Positions 16,355 to 26,205 of a DNA stretch of 45,071 nt are shown in pieces. This stretch comes from Myxococcales bacterium. GTDB taxonomy: Bacteria; Myxococcota_A; UBA9042; JABWCM01. The notes under the pieces are model-generated. The model was not told the DNA's origin. It searched no databases and was given only the letters and a program-made list of their open reading frames with translations. Position 1 is the stretch's first letter, and every line of letters begins with the position of its first letter. Made by a program: the position numbers and the translations under genes. The stretch covers positions 1-45,071 of the forward strand of contig JABWCM010000013.1 in the NCBI GenBank assembly GCA_013360285.1. Reading direction: 5' to 3'.

Positions 16355-17947
16355 TCAATGTAAAGGAGGGGCGGTTGCAAGCAGTTCGACACCTTTGCAG
16401 CGGTCCAATACCATTCGTTGAGACCATTCGGCTTGAAGTAAGACCACGTCTCGGCCGTCTCGGTCCTTCACACAGGCTACCGACTCCAGGTGATTGAGTT
16501 TTTTGGGGTCAAAGCCTGTTCCAAACACCCAGCGGGCCAATGTAAAGGGCTCGCGTCGCAACGTGGCTTCGACACCGTATTCGTTTTGAAGCCGGAACAA
16601 CAACACATCAAATTGTAATTCGCCGACTGCGGCAAGGATCGGTTCGCCTTCAAAGGTTCCCGTACGCCGAAACATCTGGATAGCCCCTTCGGCTACCAAC
16701 TGGTCTAACCCTTTGTCGAGTTGTTTTCGTTTGAGTGCGTTCGGAATCCGCAGTGTTGCAAAGTTTTCCGGCGCAAAAGTCGGCATTCCTCGGAAAACGA
16801 TTTTGGCTCCTTCATACAGGGAATCGCCGATACGAAAGTAATCCTGAGCAAAAATACCCACCACATCGCCCGGCCAGGCTTCTTCAACTAAGATACGCTC
16901 GTTGGCAAGAAAGATATGGGGATTGGTGATCCGCAATTTCTGGGGGGATGCTGGGTGTTGAACCAACATTCCCCGATAAAAACGCCCGGTGCAGACCCGT
17001 AAAAACGCAAATCGGTCGCGGTGTTGGGGGTCCATATTCGCTTGGATTTTAAAGATAAACCCGGAAAAGTCGGACCGATTGGGGTCGCTGTCGCCGCTGG
17101 CCACATTTCGGAGCACGGGTGGGGGAGCCAGTTCCAGCAGGGCATCCAAAAATGGGCGGATACCAAAGGTGCGGTGGGCGCTGCCAAAAAAGACCGGGGT
17201 TAATTCGCCGTTACGAATCCGTTCGAGGTCGAATGGATCACCGGCGACATCCAGCAAAGCGACTTCCTCGGCAACGTGACGAGCTGCGTCGGCTCCGATT
17301 ACATCTCGGACGGCATCACTTTCCAGATTGCCGTCTATGATGGTCTCGTTGGCCTGTTCATCCCACACATGGAGCCTTTCTGCTTGCCTGTCGTATACCG
17401 CACGAAAGTTGGGTCCGATTTCAATAGGCCAGTTGATGGGACAAGAACGGATACCCAAGGCTGTTTCGATGTCGTCCAACAGGTCTAACGGCGAAAGTCC
17501 GGGTCGGTCACACTTGTTGATGAACGTAATAACCGGTAACTTTGCATAATGGCAGACCTCAAATAGTTTGCGGGTCTGCGGTTCGACACTTTTTGCCGCG
17601 TCGATGAGCATCACGGCGCTGTCGGCGGCGGTCAGAGTACGATAGGTGTCTTCGCTGAAATCCTGGTGTCCAGGAGTATCCAGCAGGTTGCAGCGCAGGC
17701 CGTGATAATCAAACTGCAAAACGCTCGTCGTTACCGAGATTCCGCGTTGTTTTTCGAGTTCCATCCAGTCCGAACGAGCGTGCCGACTCGCTTTACGCGA
17801 TTTGACCGAACCCGCGAGGTGGATGGCTCCTCCCAACAGGAGGAGTTTTTCGGTCAACGTCGTTTTTCCGGCGTCGGGATGGGAAATAATGGCAAAAGTG
17901 CGGCGTCGGGCTGTTTCTTGTTCTAGGCGAAATAGGTCTTCGGTCAT
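16355..17947 (-). CDS. prfC: Peptide chain release factor 3
   Basis: This 530-residue translational GTPase is very close to the usual RF3 length (529 in E. coli). It removes RF1/RF2 from the ribosome after termination. G1 is SHPDAGKTT, G2/switch I includes RGISVTTSV, G3 is DTPGHQDFSEDTYRTL, and G4 is NKCD. The ATG at 17947 gives MTEDLFRLEQETARRRTFAI, the normal RF3 N-terminus. The frame stays open further upstream, and ATG 17989 is a possible alternative. The RF3 length and G-motif set distinguish it from EF-G. The neighbouring P-loop gene is divergent, with 94 bp between the starts. Confidence 0.96.
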   Translation of the reverse strand: MTEDLFRLEQETARRRTFAIISHPDAGKTTLTEKLLLLGGAIHLAGSVKSRKASRHARSDWMELEKQRGISVTTSVLQFDYHGLRCNLLDTPGHQDFSEDTYRTLTAADSAVMLIDAAKSVEPQTRKLFEVCHYAKLPVITFINKCDRPGLSPLDLLDDIETALGIRSCPINWPIEIGPNFRAVYDRQAERLHVWDEQANETIIDGNLESDAVRDVIGADAARHVAEEVALLDVAGDPFDLERIRNGELTPVFFGSAHRTFGIRPFLDALLELAPPPVLRNVASGDSDPNRSDFSGFIFKIQANMDPQHRDRFAFLRVCTGRFYRGMLVQHPASPQKLRITNPHIFLANERILVEEAWPGDVVGIFAQDYFRIGDSLYEGAKIVFRGMPTFAPENFATLRIPNALKRKQLDKGLDQLVAEGAIQMFRRTGTFEGEPILAAVGELQFDVLLFRLQNEYGVEATLRREPFTLARWVFGTGFDPKKLNHLESVACVKDRDGRDVVLLQAEWSQRMVLDRCKGVELLATAPPLH

Positions 17948-18041
17948 AGCCGGCCAACCATATTGACGTGTGGCGGCAATTGCAACCATCGTTTCTATTT
18001 TGTCCGATTTCGGTGTGGTGGATGCACAAAAGAAGGAAAGT

Positions 18042-18689
18042 ATGGTCGATTCACAAAATGGAAAAGCTTCACGGAACGGAAATGGACGCCGTCGTATCGT
18101 GTTAACCGGAGGGCCGGGTGGAGGAAAAACCACTGCGGCTGATTTATTTCGGCGGGAGTTGGGGGAGGAGGTTGTCCTGGTTCCGGAAGCGGCTACGTTG
18201 CTTTTTTCGGGAGGTTTTCCGCGGTTTGATGAACCGGGCGCGGTTCGGGCAGCGCAGGCAGCGATATTTCATGTTCAGAGAAACCTGGAAGACGTATACG
18301 CCGCCAGATATGCAAGTCGAATTTTGTTGTGTGACCGAGGAACCATCGACGGAGCTGCTTATTGGTCCGGCGATTCCGATGCGTTTTTTGCGGCCCAGGG
18401 AACCACATTGGCGGGGGAATTGAGTCGTTATGATGCGGTTTTGTTTTTTGAAAGCGCGGCCGTAGGCGGTTTGTCGGTAGAGGGGGGAAACCCCATTCGA
18501 ATTGAATCGCTCAACGAAGCGGCGGCGTTGGATGAACGTTTGCGGGGGCTTTGGAGCCAGCATTCCAATTTTTATTTCGTTGCGCACAACCGATCGTTTT
18601 TTCGTAAGATAACAATCGGTTTGGCGATGCTTGAAAACATCGTGGCGCAACTGACACAGCGAACGGATGAGCGAGGTCAAACGACGTGA
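18042..18689 (+). CDS. P-loop NTPase/kinase-like protein (AAA_28 type), first gene of the efflux operon
   Basis: This 215-residue protein has a Walker A, VLTGGPGGGKTT, close to the N-terminus. VLVPEAATLLF, RILLCDRGTIDGAAYW and YDAVLFFESA complete the pattern of the AAA_28 (NadR kinase / TTD14-like) group of small P-loop NTPases. The ATG at 18042 follows AAGGAAAG; the frame is open further upstream but without a better site. Its last four bases (GTGA) overlap the start of the TolC gene, so it is co-translated with an RND system. That is unusual, and its role there (regulation, phosphorylation of a small molecule) is unknown. Confidence 0.85.
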   Translation: MVDSQNGKASRNGNGRRRIVLTGGPGGGKTTAADLFRRELGEEVVLVPEAATLLFSGGFPRFDEPGAVRAAQAAIFHVQRNLEDVYAARYASRILLCDRGTIDGAAYWSGDSDAFFAAQGTTLAGELSRYDAVLFFESAAVGGLSVEGGNPIRIESLNEAAALDERLRGLWSQHSNFYFVAHNRSFFRKITIGLAMLENIVAQLTQRTDERGQTT

Positions 18690-19933
18690 AACGACCGGTA
18701 CGATGTGGGTTGGTTGTGGGATTGGCACTGTTGGGAACCAGCGGAATCGTGTTTGCTGAACCACACCGCATCACCATCCAGGAAGTGATGGAAGCTGCCG
18801 CATTTCGGACCTTGCCGGCTAAGATAGTGACGGAAAACGTCGCGATGGCACAGGCGTCTCGGCGAATCGCTCAGGCGGAATTGTTGCCGCGGATCGCCGC
18901 ATCGGCGCAGGTGACCCGTAATCCCGAAGAATTGGTTTTGGATGGCCGCACCGTTGTGCGACTGTGGGATGTGAACGCACAGGCGTCTGTTTCTATCGAT
19001 TTGTTTCGCGGAACCGCGCTGATGGAGTGGTTGGCTTCGGGGCTGTCCTTGGAGGCCGCGGAGATGGATGCCCGTTGGAGGCGGGCGGAACTACGTGTCG
19101 CTGCGGCACGGGGATTTTTGGGGGTGTTGGCGGCAAAACGAAACCTGGAAGCGGTGATGCTCACTCTGGAACAACGACAAGCCACACTCCGAGATGCCGA
19201 AATGCGTCTCGATGCGGGTTTTGGTACTTCGGCGGATGTCGCAAAGGCGAAGTTAAGCCTCGTTGAGGCCCAGGGGCATCGTCTTGAAGCCACAACGGCA
19301 TTGGAAGATGCCCAGGCGGAGTTGGAGTGGGTCAGCGGCATCGACGTATCGACAACCGGTGATTTGGACCCGGTTCTGCCCACTTTTGAACCTGCTGCCG
19401 AACGTGCGGATATTGCCGCGTTACGATTGTCGGCGATGTCGATCCAGCGGTCGATTGATGGGCAGTGGCTGGATTTTATTCCGATTCTTTCCATGGTGGG
19501 CCGGGCCGAATTCGGTGAGGAGTCACTGCGGGCTCCGGACGGTGTGTCCTGGACGGTGTCGTTTCAGGCGACTTGGTCGTTATACGAACCAAGTCGATAT
19601 GGTCGACTCGATCTGTTGGCTTCCGAAGCCCGGGCGTTGGATTTGGAAGCCGATTCACGGGTGCAAACGATGGAATATGGCATCACAAAAGCCACCCGGG
19701 CTGTTCAAACCGCGATTGGGAAAGTGACGTTGGCTGAAGAAAGTTTGGCGCTGGCTGAAGAGGTACAAAACCAGGTCCGCGAGCGGTTTCGCCAGGGCGT
19801 GACCACGGCTTTGGAGGTGACCGATGCCGACGTGGCAACGTTTCGCGCCCGGGTTGGGCTGAATGTGGTGCAATTGCAGGTAGATCTCGCTCGAATCGAG
19901 CTGGCGTGGGCCACAGGAGCATTGGATGGGTGA
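18686..19933 (+). CDS. TolC-family outer-membrane efflux protein
   Basis: This 415-residue protein has a signal peptide (LVVGLALLGTSGIVFAEP). It then has the two-fold repeated long coiled-coil pattern of outer-membrane factors: AQASRRIAQAELLPRIAASA in the first half, and AVQTAIGKVTLAEESLALAE plus VRERFRQGVTTALEVTDADV in the second. It forms the trimeric exit duct of the RND pump encoded downstream. The start is a GTG that overlaps the upstream stop codon (GTGA), and its own end overlaps the adaptor's start by 8 bp. This argues for tight translational coupling and fixed stoichiometry. Confidence 0.92.
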   Translation: MKRPVRCGLVVGLALLGTSGIVFAEPHRITIQEVMEAAAFRTLPAKIVTENVAMAQASRRIAQAELLPRIAASAQVTRNPEELVLDGRTVVRLWDVNAQASVSIDLFRGTALMEWLASGLSLEAAEMDARWRRAELRVAAARGFLGVLAAKRNLEAVMLTLEQRQATLRDAEMRLDAGFGTSADVAKAKLSLVEAQGHRLEATTALEDAQAELEWVSGIDVSTTGDLDPVLPTFEPAAERADIAALRLSAMSIQRSIDGQWLDFIPILSMVGRAEFGEESLRAPDGVSWTVSFQATWSLYEPSRYGRLDLLASEARALDLEADSRVQTMEYGITKATRAVQTAIGKVTLAEESLALAEEVQNQVRERFRQGVTTALEVTDADVATFRARVGLNVVQLQVDLARIELAWATGALDG

Positions 19934-21095
19934 CTGGGGTCTGTTGGGCACACCTCGTTGGGGGCGATATACATCGCTGTTATGTTTCGGTTTGCTTGCT
20001 TGCTGTGGCAAAGACGTTGCGGCGGTCGGTGGAGACACCAAAGGCGTATCCGGGCGTCAAGCAGAGACCAATGGGGCTCCGGCATCGGTTCGGGTGGGTG
20101 AAGCGGTGGCGGGTGCCCTAAATCGCGAGATCCCGTGTACGGGAGAAATGCGCGCGGATGTAGTGGGGGTGATTTCGCCCACCGAAAATGGCCGCCTGGA
20201 TTCGTTGGACATTTCCGCGGGTCAGGCCGTAGTTGCGGGCCAAGTTGTGGCCCTGCTGGATGACCAAGTACAACAGCGGGCTGTTGCCGAAGCGCTTCGC
20301 CGGATAACCACAGCCGAAGCACGGCTCTCACAAGCCATTGCGGATTCCGACGCCAAGAAGGCTCAGGTCCAACGGGTAAAAGATCTTGCGGCAAAAAATG
20401 CCTATCCGGCAGCCCAGCTGGCGGAATTGGTCGATGTTTCCAAAATCGCTGACCGAGCGGTGACGTTGGCCCGGGCTCAACTGGAAGAAACAAAAGAAGC
20501 AAAACGGTCAGCCGAGTTGTTGTTGACACGCCGAAAGGTGACGGCTCCGTTTGACGGGGTTGTCGATACACGACACGTTGTTTTGGGAGCCATGGTCGGG
20601 CCTCAGGTTCCCCTTGCCGACGTATATGATCCCCGAAGCCTTTATTTTTCGATATCCATCCCCGAAAAAAATCTGCCGGAAGTCAAAGAGGGCACCGGAG
20701 TACTTGTTGAATTGGATGCGTTGGGTGGCCAAAAAAGTTTGTTCCAGGTTCAAAAGATAGGGGCATCTGTCGACCCGGCATCGCGGACTATCGAAGTACG
20801 TGCTGTGGCCAGCAGTTTACCTGTGGGCGCTAAACCGGGGATGTTCGGCCGTTGTGTACTCGTCTTGGATTCCGTGGCCGACGGGGTGTTGGTGCCGGCC
20901 GGTGCCGTCGATGCGACCAAAGAAGGGCCAAGGGTCTGGGTGGTCGAAGACGGCAAAGTCAATCCAGTGCCGGTGACCGTTCGACTGCGTACCGAACGAA
21001 TGGCCGCGGTGGTTGGGATCGGTGTAGAAACGCAGGTCGTATTGTCGGAGACGAATCGGCTGAAACCTGGGGCTCCTGTCAGGGTGATACCGTGA
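19926..21095 (+). CDS. RND efflux periplasmic adaptor (membrane fusion lipoprotein)
   Basis: This 389-residue HlyD/AcrA-type adaptor has an N-terminal lipoprotein signal (LLCFGLLACCGKD). GRLDSLDISAGQAVVAGQVV is the first half of the lipoyl/biotinyl-like domain. A helical hairpin follows (RITTAEARLSQAIADSDAKK to VTLARAQLEETKEAKRSAE), and RRKVTAPFDGVVDTRHVVLG is the return half. After this come the beta-barrel and membrane-proximal domains. It links the inner-membrane pump to the TolC duct. It overlaps the genes on both sides (8 bp before, 4 bp after). Confidence 0.94.
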   Translation: MGDWGLLGTPRWGRYTSLLCFGLLACCGKDVAAVGGDTKGVSGRQAETNGAPASVRVGEAVAGALNREIPCTGEMRADVVGVISPTENGRLDSLDISAGQAVVAGQVVALLDDQVQQRAVAEALRRITTAEARLSQAIADSDAKKAQVQRVKDLAAKNAYPAAQLAELVDVSKIADRAVTLARAQLEETKEAKRSAELLLTRRKVTAPFDGVVDTRHVVLGAMVGPQVPLADVYDPRSLYFSISIPEKNLPEVKEGTGVLVELDALGGQKSLFQVQKIGASVDPASRTIEVRAVASSLPVGAKPGMFGRCVLVLDSVADGVLVPAGAVDATKEGPRVWVVEDGKVNPVPVTVRLRTERMAAVVGIGVETQVVLSETNRLKPGAPVRVIP

Positions 21096-24000
21096 AGTTA
21101 AGTGAACACGCCGTCCGGCGCCCAGTAGCGACCGCCATGGTGTTTCTGGCGCTTACGGTGCTCGGGGTTTTCGCTTATTTACGGCTACAGGTCGATCTGT
21201 TTCCGGAGTTGGATTTTCCCTCGATTTCCGTATTGACCACTTATCCGGGTGTGGGTCCGGAGGAAATGGAAACCCTGGTTACACGCCCGGTTGAGTCCGC
21301 CGTCGCCAGGGTGAACGCCATTGAACGGGTCGAGTCGACGTCGTCGGAGGGGCGCTCCCGGGTCAGTTTACGTTTTGAATGGGGATATGACCTGGAGGCG
21401 GCAACCAACGATGTACGCGCGTCTTTGGAGCGGATCCGGCCCATGTTGCCCGACGATGTCGATCCGCCCATTGTATTCAAGTTCGATTTGACCAATTTTC
21501 CGGTGTTGATTCTGGCGTTGGACGGCAGTCTTGATGAAGGGCGACTGCGGAAATTTGCCGATGAAACCGTGATTCCGCGCCTGGAGCGGGTCGGTGGAGT
21601 GGCCAGCGTCGAATTGCAGGGTGCACGGGAGCGGGAAATCCGGATAGAACTCGATTTATCTGCATTGGCGGCATATGCGTTGTCACCGGACGATGTGTTA
21701 CGAGCGATTCGCGACGCTAATTTAGCAGTCCCTGGGGGGCTCGTGGGGGACGGAACGCGGAACATTTTGGTACGCGCAATCGGCGAATATTCGAAGGTTT
21801 TCGAGTTGGCAAACACCGTGGTGGCGATACGAAACAACGTACCGATCCGGGTTTCGCAGGTGGCGTCGGTTGCCGATAGTTACGAAGATTATATCAACAT
21901 CGTACGAATCGACGGAAATCGGGGAGTACAACTGCGGATAATCAAAGGGTCCGATGCCAACACGATCGAGGTCGCCGATGCGCTTTATCGAGAAATTGAG
22001 ATATTCAACAATGACTATCGGAATACCGCCAAATTGTCAGTGGTCGTCGATAGTTCGGTGTTTATTCGCCGGTCGATTGCCGACGTCAATCAAAGTATGT
22101 TGTTGGGCGCTGCCCTGGCCGTAATCGTCCTGTTGTTTTTTTTGCGCAGCATCAAAAGCACGGTGGTGATCGTGGTTGCGATTCCTATTTCGATTATCGC
22201 CACGTTGTGGGCCATGGAAATGCTGGATCTAACGCTTAACTTAATCACCTTTGGCGGATTGGCGTTGGGAGTTGGCATGTTGGTCGACGGGGCCATTGTT
22301 GTTTTGGAGAATATTTACCGCCATCGGACCGCCGGCGAATCGCCGGTGAATGCGGCGATCCGTGGGGGAACGGAGGTGGGTGGGGCGGTGGTTGCGTCGA
22401 CATTGACCACGTTGGCAGTGTTTGCGCCGGTGTTGTTTTTGGGGGGATTTGCTTCCGTATTCTTCGGGCAGATGGCTTTGGTGGTCAGCGCCGCTCTCCT
22501 TTGTAGTTTGTTGGTGGCGTTGACCCTTGTGCCGGTGTTGTCATCCGTCTTTTTGCGGGGTGGCGACTATGTTGACCCGAAACGAGGGTTGTCATGGTAT
22601 TTGGGACGTTTCTTGGGTGCTATTGACGACGCTTATGCAACGGTTGTGAAGGTTGCGTTGCGTGTTCCGTGGTTGGTCGTGCTCATCGCGGTCGGGTCGT
22701 TGTGGGGAGTCTGGACGCTGCGGGACGGTATCGGGCAAGAGTTGTTGCCGGAATCCGACGAAAACGAAGTGCGGGTCAACGTACAGTTTCCCGCCGGGAC
22801 ACGGATTGAGACGACCGAAGAGACTTTGAAAAAATTGGAGAAAATCGTCGAATCCAACGTGCCGGAAAGGGTCGGTATGTTAACCAATATCGGCCCTGGA
22901 GGGGGACGATCTACGGCGGGTGAAGAGTCCGCCAGCATGCGGGTAAACCTGGTTCCGGCTGAACAGCGGACTCGGACGAGTGCGGAGGTGGCGCGTGATT
23001 TGACACCCAAATTGACCGCGGCCGCGCCGGGGGCAAGAATTTCGGCCCGCGCGGGTACCGGATTGTGGATTTTCAACGTGATTCGCGGTGGAGATGACCG
23101 CATCGGAGTAGAAGTCCGTGGTTTTGATGTGGAAACCGGGGACAGATTGGCCGAAGACGTGGTCAAAGCCATCGAAAACGTTCCGGGGCTGGTGGATGCA
23201 CGATCAAGTCGGATGTCCGGCGGCCAGGAAGCAAGGCTCATCATCGACCGCGAACGATGTGCCGACCTTGGCCTCACTCCACGACAGGTTGCAGAATTCA
23301 TCAGCACGTTAACCCAAGGGACACGTGCGGGGGTGTATCGGGAATCGGGAGACGAGTATGCGATTCGGGTCATTTTGAATGAAGCGGCGCGTGAGTCTAT
23401 GGAAATGGTCCTGTCGAGTCCCATGAAGCTGGAAAGTGGTGTTTTTGTCCCGCTCCGACAACTCGTTTATGTTGACAACGGTAAAACACCCCAGGGGATT
23501 GACCGATTGAACCAAGAACGCCTCGTGGTAGTCGGTGCCGGTACCGACGGAACCCGGGAGTTAAGTGAGGTCGTGGCGGATGTGCAGGAAAAGGTGCGCA
23601 CGCTGAAGGCACCGGATGGTTTTTCGTTGCTTGTGGCCGGCGAGTCTGCGGAACAACAAAAAACCTTTGCCGATTTGAGCCTGGGAATCGTGTTGGCGTT
23701 GTTGTTGGTCTACATGGTGATGGCGGCTCAGTTTGAAAGTTTTGTGCAGCCATTGGTCATTTTGTGCAGTGTCCCGTTTGCATCCATCGGTGTTATCTTA
23801 ACCATGCTGTGGACCGACACCACGCTGAATATCAACAGTTTTATGGGCATGATCGTCCTGGTGGGCGTTGTGGTCAACAACGCGATTGTATTGATAGATT
23901 ATACCAACCTTTTAAGAAGAGGCTCCGTAGCCGGTGCGGCGGCAGAAAACGGGGACCCAAAGTCTGCGGGTATGCCGATTCGGGAAGCGGTGATCGAAGC

Positions 24001-24265
24001 GTCGCGACGGCGACTGCGGCCGATTCTGATGACCACGGGTACGACCGTATTGGCGCTCATACCCGTAGCGATTGGTGCCGGCGCGGGAGGGGAAGGGCAG
24101 GCGCCGCTGGCCCGGGTCGTGGTCGGCGGGATGTTGTCGTCAACCCTAGTGACGTTGGTTTTGGTGCCGGTTTTGTATTCCAGTGTGGAACGTTTTTTTG
24201 AGTGGATCAAAACGCGAACGCCGGCGCCGACTTGTACGGCGGCATCCGAAAACGCCGAGAGCTGA
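21092..24265 (+). CDS. RND efflux permease, HAE1/AcrB-like
   Basis: This 1057-residue inner-membrane proton-driven exporter starts at GTG 21092, inside the adaptor's stop codon, giving MKLSEHAVRRPVATAMVFLA. The family's two-fold architecture is present: TM1, a large periplasmic porter loop (VDLFPELDFPSISVLTTYPG), TM2-6, TM7, a second loop and TM8-12. In TM4 the sequence is GMLVDGAIVVLEN, with one Asp where AcrB has two; in TM10 it is VVVNNAIVLIDY without the AcrB-type Lys. This places it in the common non-AcrB clade with a simpler proton relay. The substrate (drugs, lipids, siderophore or secondary metabolite) cannot be read from the sequence. It is the last gene of a four-gene operon. Confidence 0.94.
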   Translation: MKLSEHAVRRPVATAMVFLALTVLGVFAYLRLQVDLFPELDFPSISVLTTYPGVGPEEMETLVTRPVESAVARVNAIERVESTSSEGRSRVSLRFEWGYDLEAATNDVRASLERIRPMLPDDVDPPIVFKFDLTNFPVLILALDGSLDEGRLRKFADETVIPRLERVGGVASVELQGAREREIRIELDLSALAAYALSPDDVLRAIRDANLAVPGGLVGDGTRNILVRAIGEYSKVFELANTVVAIRNNVPIRVSQVASVADSYEDYINIVRIDGNRGVQLRIIKGSDANTIEVADALYREIEIFNNDYRNTAKLSVVVDSSVFIRRSIADVNQSMLLGAALAVIVLLFFLRSIKSTVVIVVAIPISIIATLWAMEMLDLTLNLITFGGLALGVGMLVDGAIVVLENIYRHRTAGESPVNAAIRGGTEVGGAVVASTLTTLAVFAPVLFLGGFASVFFGQMALVVSAALLCSLLVALTLVPVLSSVFLRGGDYVDPKRGLSWYLGRFLGAIDDAYATVVKVALRVPWLVVLIAVGSLWGVWTLRDGIGQELLPESDENEVRVNVQFPAGTRIETTEETLKKLEKIVESNVPERVGMLTNIGPGGGRSTAGEESASMRVNLVPAEQRTRTSAEVARDLTPKLTAAAPGARISARAGTGLWIFNVIRGGDDRIGVEVRGFDVETGDRLAEDVVKAIENVPGLVDARSSRMSGGQEARLIIDRERCADLGLTPRQVAEFISTLTQGTRAGVYRESGDEYAIRVILNEAARESMEMVLSSPMKLESGVFVPLRQLVYVDNGKTPQGIDRLNQERLVVVGAGTDGTRELSEVVADVQEKVRTLKAPDGFSLLVAGESAEQQKTFADLSLGIVLALLLVYMVMAAQFESFVQPLVILCSVPFASIGVILTMLWTDTTLNINSFMGMIVLVGVVVNNAIVLIDYTNLLRRGSVAGAAAENGDPKSAGMPIREAVIEASRRRLRPILMTTGTTVLALIPVAIGAGAGGEGQAPLARVVVGGMLSSTLVTLVLVPVLYSSVERFFEWIKTRTPAPTCTAASENAES

Positions 24266-24294
24266 CCCGGGTCGGCGCCGCCAAAGGCGTGTGT

Positions 24295-26205
24295 TCATTT
24301 GATTTTACACAGCCGTACGAAGCTGTAGGCGTTCGGGTTACTGATGTTAAAGGAACTAAGGAAATAACTTACCAGCGATACCGCGTCTTGTTTACATTGC
24401 ATGGTCCCCGGACAGTCCAGATCGTTTGTGCAGAACGTGGTGCAATATTGGGTGGATTGCCCAGGGACCAAGGCAAAACATTTATTGGTGCGGCATTGGC
24501 TTGGATGGGTACATACGGAACCGACAGGAAGTGATCCGTTGGGGTATTGACGGGTGTAACAGGCAAGAACGGTATCGTGGGTTTTGGTCACAAATTTAGG
24601 ATCAAAGGGGATGGTCTGGGGATTGGGTCCGTTGGTGTACAAAACGAGGTTACACTCCTGATAGAGGGCGCAGTCGGTGTCTGTACTGCACAGGGGTGAA
24701 CAAAGTTTGGAACTGGAAGACGTTAAGTCGCAGTGGCCGGAAAAACAGAGGGAACTGTCGCCGTTACACGGTGCTCCGAGCGCTTTTCCACCCACAAAAC
24801 CGCTGTCAGGTCCGCATATACCGGTAATGGCCGACGCGATATTTCCGGTTGGAAAACAGGTGTATCCCGGGGCGGCGCACCCGGATTCGTCGCTGCAAAA
24901 CGCCAGGCAGTTGCCGGTATCACATTTTTCCGAGCCACATTCGGTGTTTTGTGAACAAAGGGCGGTATCGGGTTTTCCGCTGGGGGACAACGAATCGCGG
25001 CAGAAATGAACCTGAGCGCTTCCTGCCATGTGGTCACATACTTCGCCCGGCCCGCAATCGTTGGTTCCCGCGCAGGGTTTGCTGCATCGGTTGTTGCCCA
25101 GCGTTGGCCAATATCCACATACTTTTTCCGGATAACAATCCGTATGATACGTGCAGGCGGTGGGTAAGCAGTCTAAATCTGCTTTGTCGATCAGGTTGTC
25201 GCAGTCGTTGTCGATGTTGTCGGTGCAGACCTCATTTGCTTCGGGGTGAATGAGGTTGTTCGCATCGTTGCAGTCGGCTCCGGCACACTCCACGGGAGCA
25301 TACCCATCGTTGTCGGAGTCTACCAACACACCCGGCTTACAAACCCCAAGACTACATGTGTCGCCGACGGTGCATGGGTTGTTGTCGTCACAAGGACCGC
25401 TCAGTGCCTGTGGAGCACATAAACCACTTATACAACTTCCTTCAGTACAGGGGTTGCCATCGGCATCGTCGCATGGGCCGGCGGCGGCAACAGAAACACA
25501 CTGCCCTTGGTTGCAGCCCGTAACAGTACATGGATTATTGTCGTCACAGGCTTTGGGAGTACCGTCACACGTGCCTTCGACACATCGATCGGATTCCGTA
25601 CAGGGATCCTGATCGTCGCAAGGGGTCCCGTCATCGGGCGACCACGCGGTGGACAAGGCGTTTGCGTTACAGACCTGACAGCCCACTTTGGGATTGGGTT
25701 GCCCATCGTTGAAACAGGTACCGCCGATGATACAAAACCCACTTTCCGGTGTGTTGACACATTTTCCCGCCTCGCAGGTATCCACGGTGCAGGGAGCGCT
25801 GTCGTCACAACCTATTTGAATCCCAACGCAGGTTCCGTCAGAACGGCATGAGTCGTTGATGGTACACGCGTTGTTGTCGTTGCACGCACCACCAATGGGT
25901 CCGCAGGCAGTGGATGTGTCGGGTTCGCCTGGTAACGTGTCCGGCTGAGAGGTGATGACGTCGATTGATTCAACACCGTCAGAAGATGGACTTACACTAT
26001 CTAAGTCCGAGCTGTTATTATCTTTGTCCGCGTCCACTGCGTCGGGAAACGTCGGTGTCCCTCCGCCAAAACCGTTGGAGTCGATTTGGTTTGTATCCGC
26101 GGCGTAAGGGGAACCCGATCGGTTCGTGTTTGTGCCGCAGCCAACCACAACAAAACCCATCGAGAATACGAACCACACAATGATGAAATAAACCTGATGT
26201 TTCAT
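24295..26205 (-). CDS. Large Cys-rich lipoprotein with MopE-type metal-binding motif
   Basis: This 636-residue lipoprotein has the lipobox VVVGC, lipidated Cys about 23. An Asp/Ser/Thr-rich linker runs to about residue 95. Residues about 98-300 are tandem modules of the form CDDNNPCTVxxxCxxGxC, at least six copies. Next comes a MopE-like calcium/metal site (DSDNDGYAPVECAGADCND and NEVCTDNIDNDCDNLID). The C-terminal half consists of further Dickkopf-like Cys-rich repeats (CSTDTDCALYQEC, CTNDLDCPGTMQC). Such proteins are abundant on myxobacterial surfaces; a specific role is not known. It faces the giant TPR gene in divergent orientation, with 122 bp between them. No good Shine-Dalgarno precedes the ATG. 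Confidence 0.87.
   Translation of the reverse strand: MKHQVYFIIVWFVFSMGFVVVGCGTNTNRSGSPYAADTNQIDSNGFGGGTPTFPDAVDADKDNNSSDLDSVSPSSDGVESIDVITSQPDTLPGEPDTSTACGPIGGACNDNNACTINDSCRSDGTCVGIQIGCDDSAPCTVDTCEAGKCVNTPESGFCIIGGTCFNDGQPNPKVGCQVCNANALSTAWSPDDGTPCDDQDPCTESDRCVEGTCDGTPKACDDNNPCTVTGCNQGQCVSVAAAGPCDDADGNPCTEGSCISGLCAPQALSGPCDDNNPCTVGDTCSLGVCKPGVLVDSDNDGYAPVECAGADCNDANNLIHPEANEVCTDNIDNDCDNLIDKADLDCLPTACTYHTDCYPEKVCGYWPTLGNNRCSKPCAGTNDCGPGEVCDHMAGSAQVHFCRDSLSPSGKPDTALCSQNTECGSEKCDTGNCLAFCSDESGCAAPGYTCFPTGNIASAITGICGPDSGFVGGKALGAPCNGDSSLCFSGHCDLTSSSSKLCSPLCSTDTDCALYQECNLVLYTNGPNPQTIPFDPKFVTKTHDTVLACYTRQYPNGSLPVGSVCTHPSQCRTNKCFALVPGQSTQYCTTFCTNDLDCPGTMQCKQDAVSLVSYFLSSFNISNPNAYSFVRLCKIK

Noticed and set aside
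22633-23424. 263-residue minus-strand frame opposite the RND permease gene.
   Set aside because: Ser/Thr/Arg-rich composition typical of the antisense of a permease gene; no ribosome-binding site.
24266-24294. Possible terminator between the RND and Cys-rich lipoprotein genes (GGCGCCGCCAAAGGCG).
   Set aside because: The stem is only about four base pairs and has no T-tract on either side.
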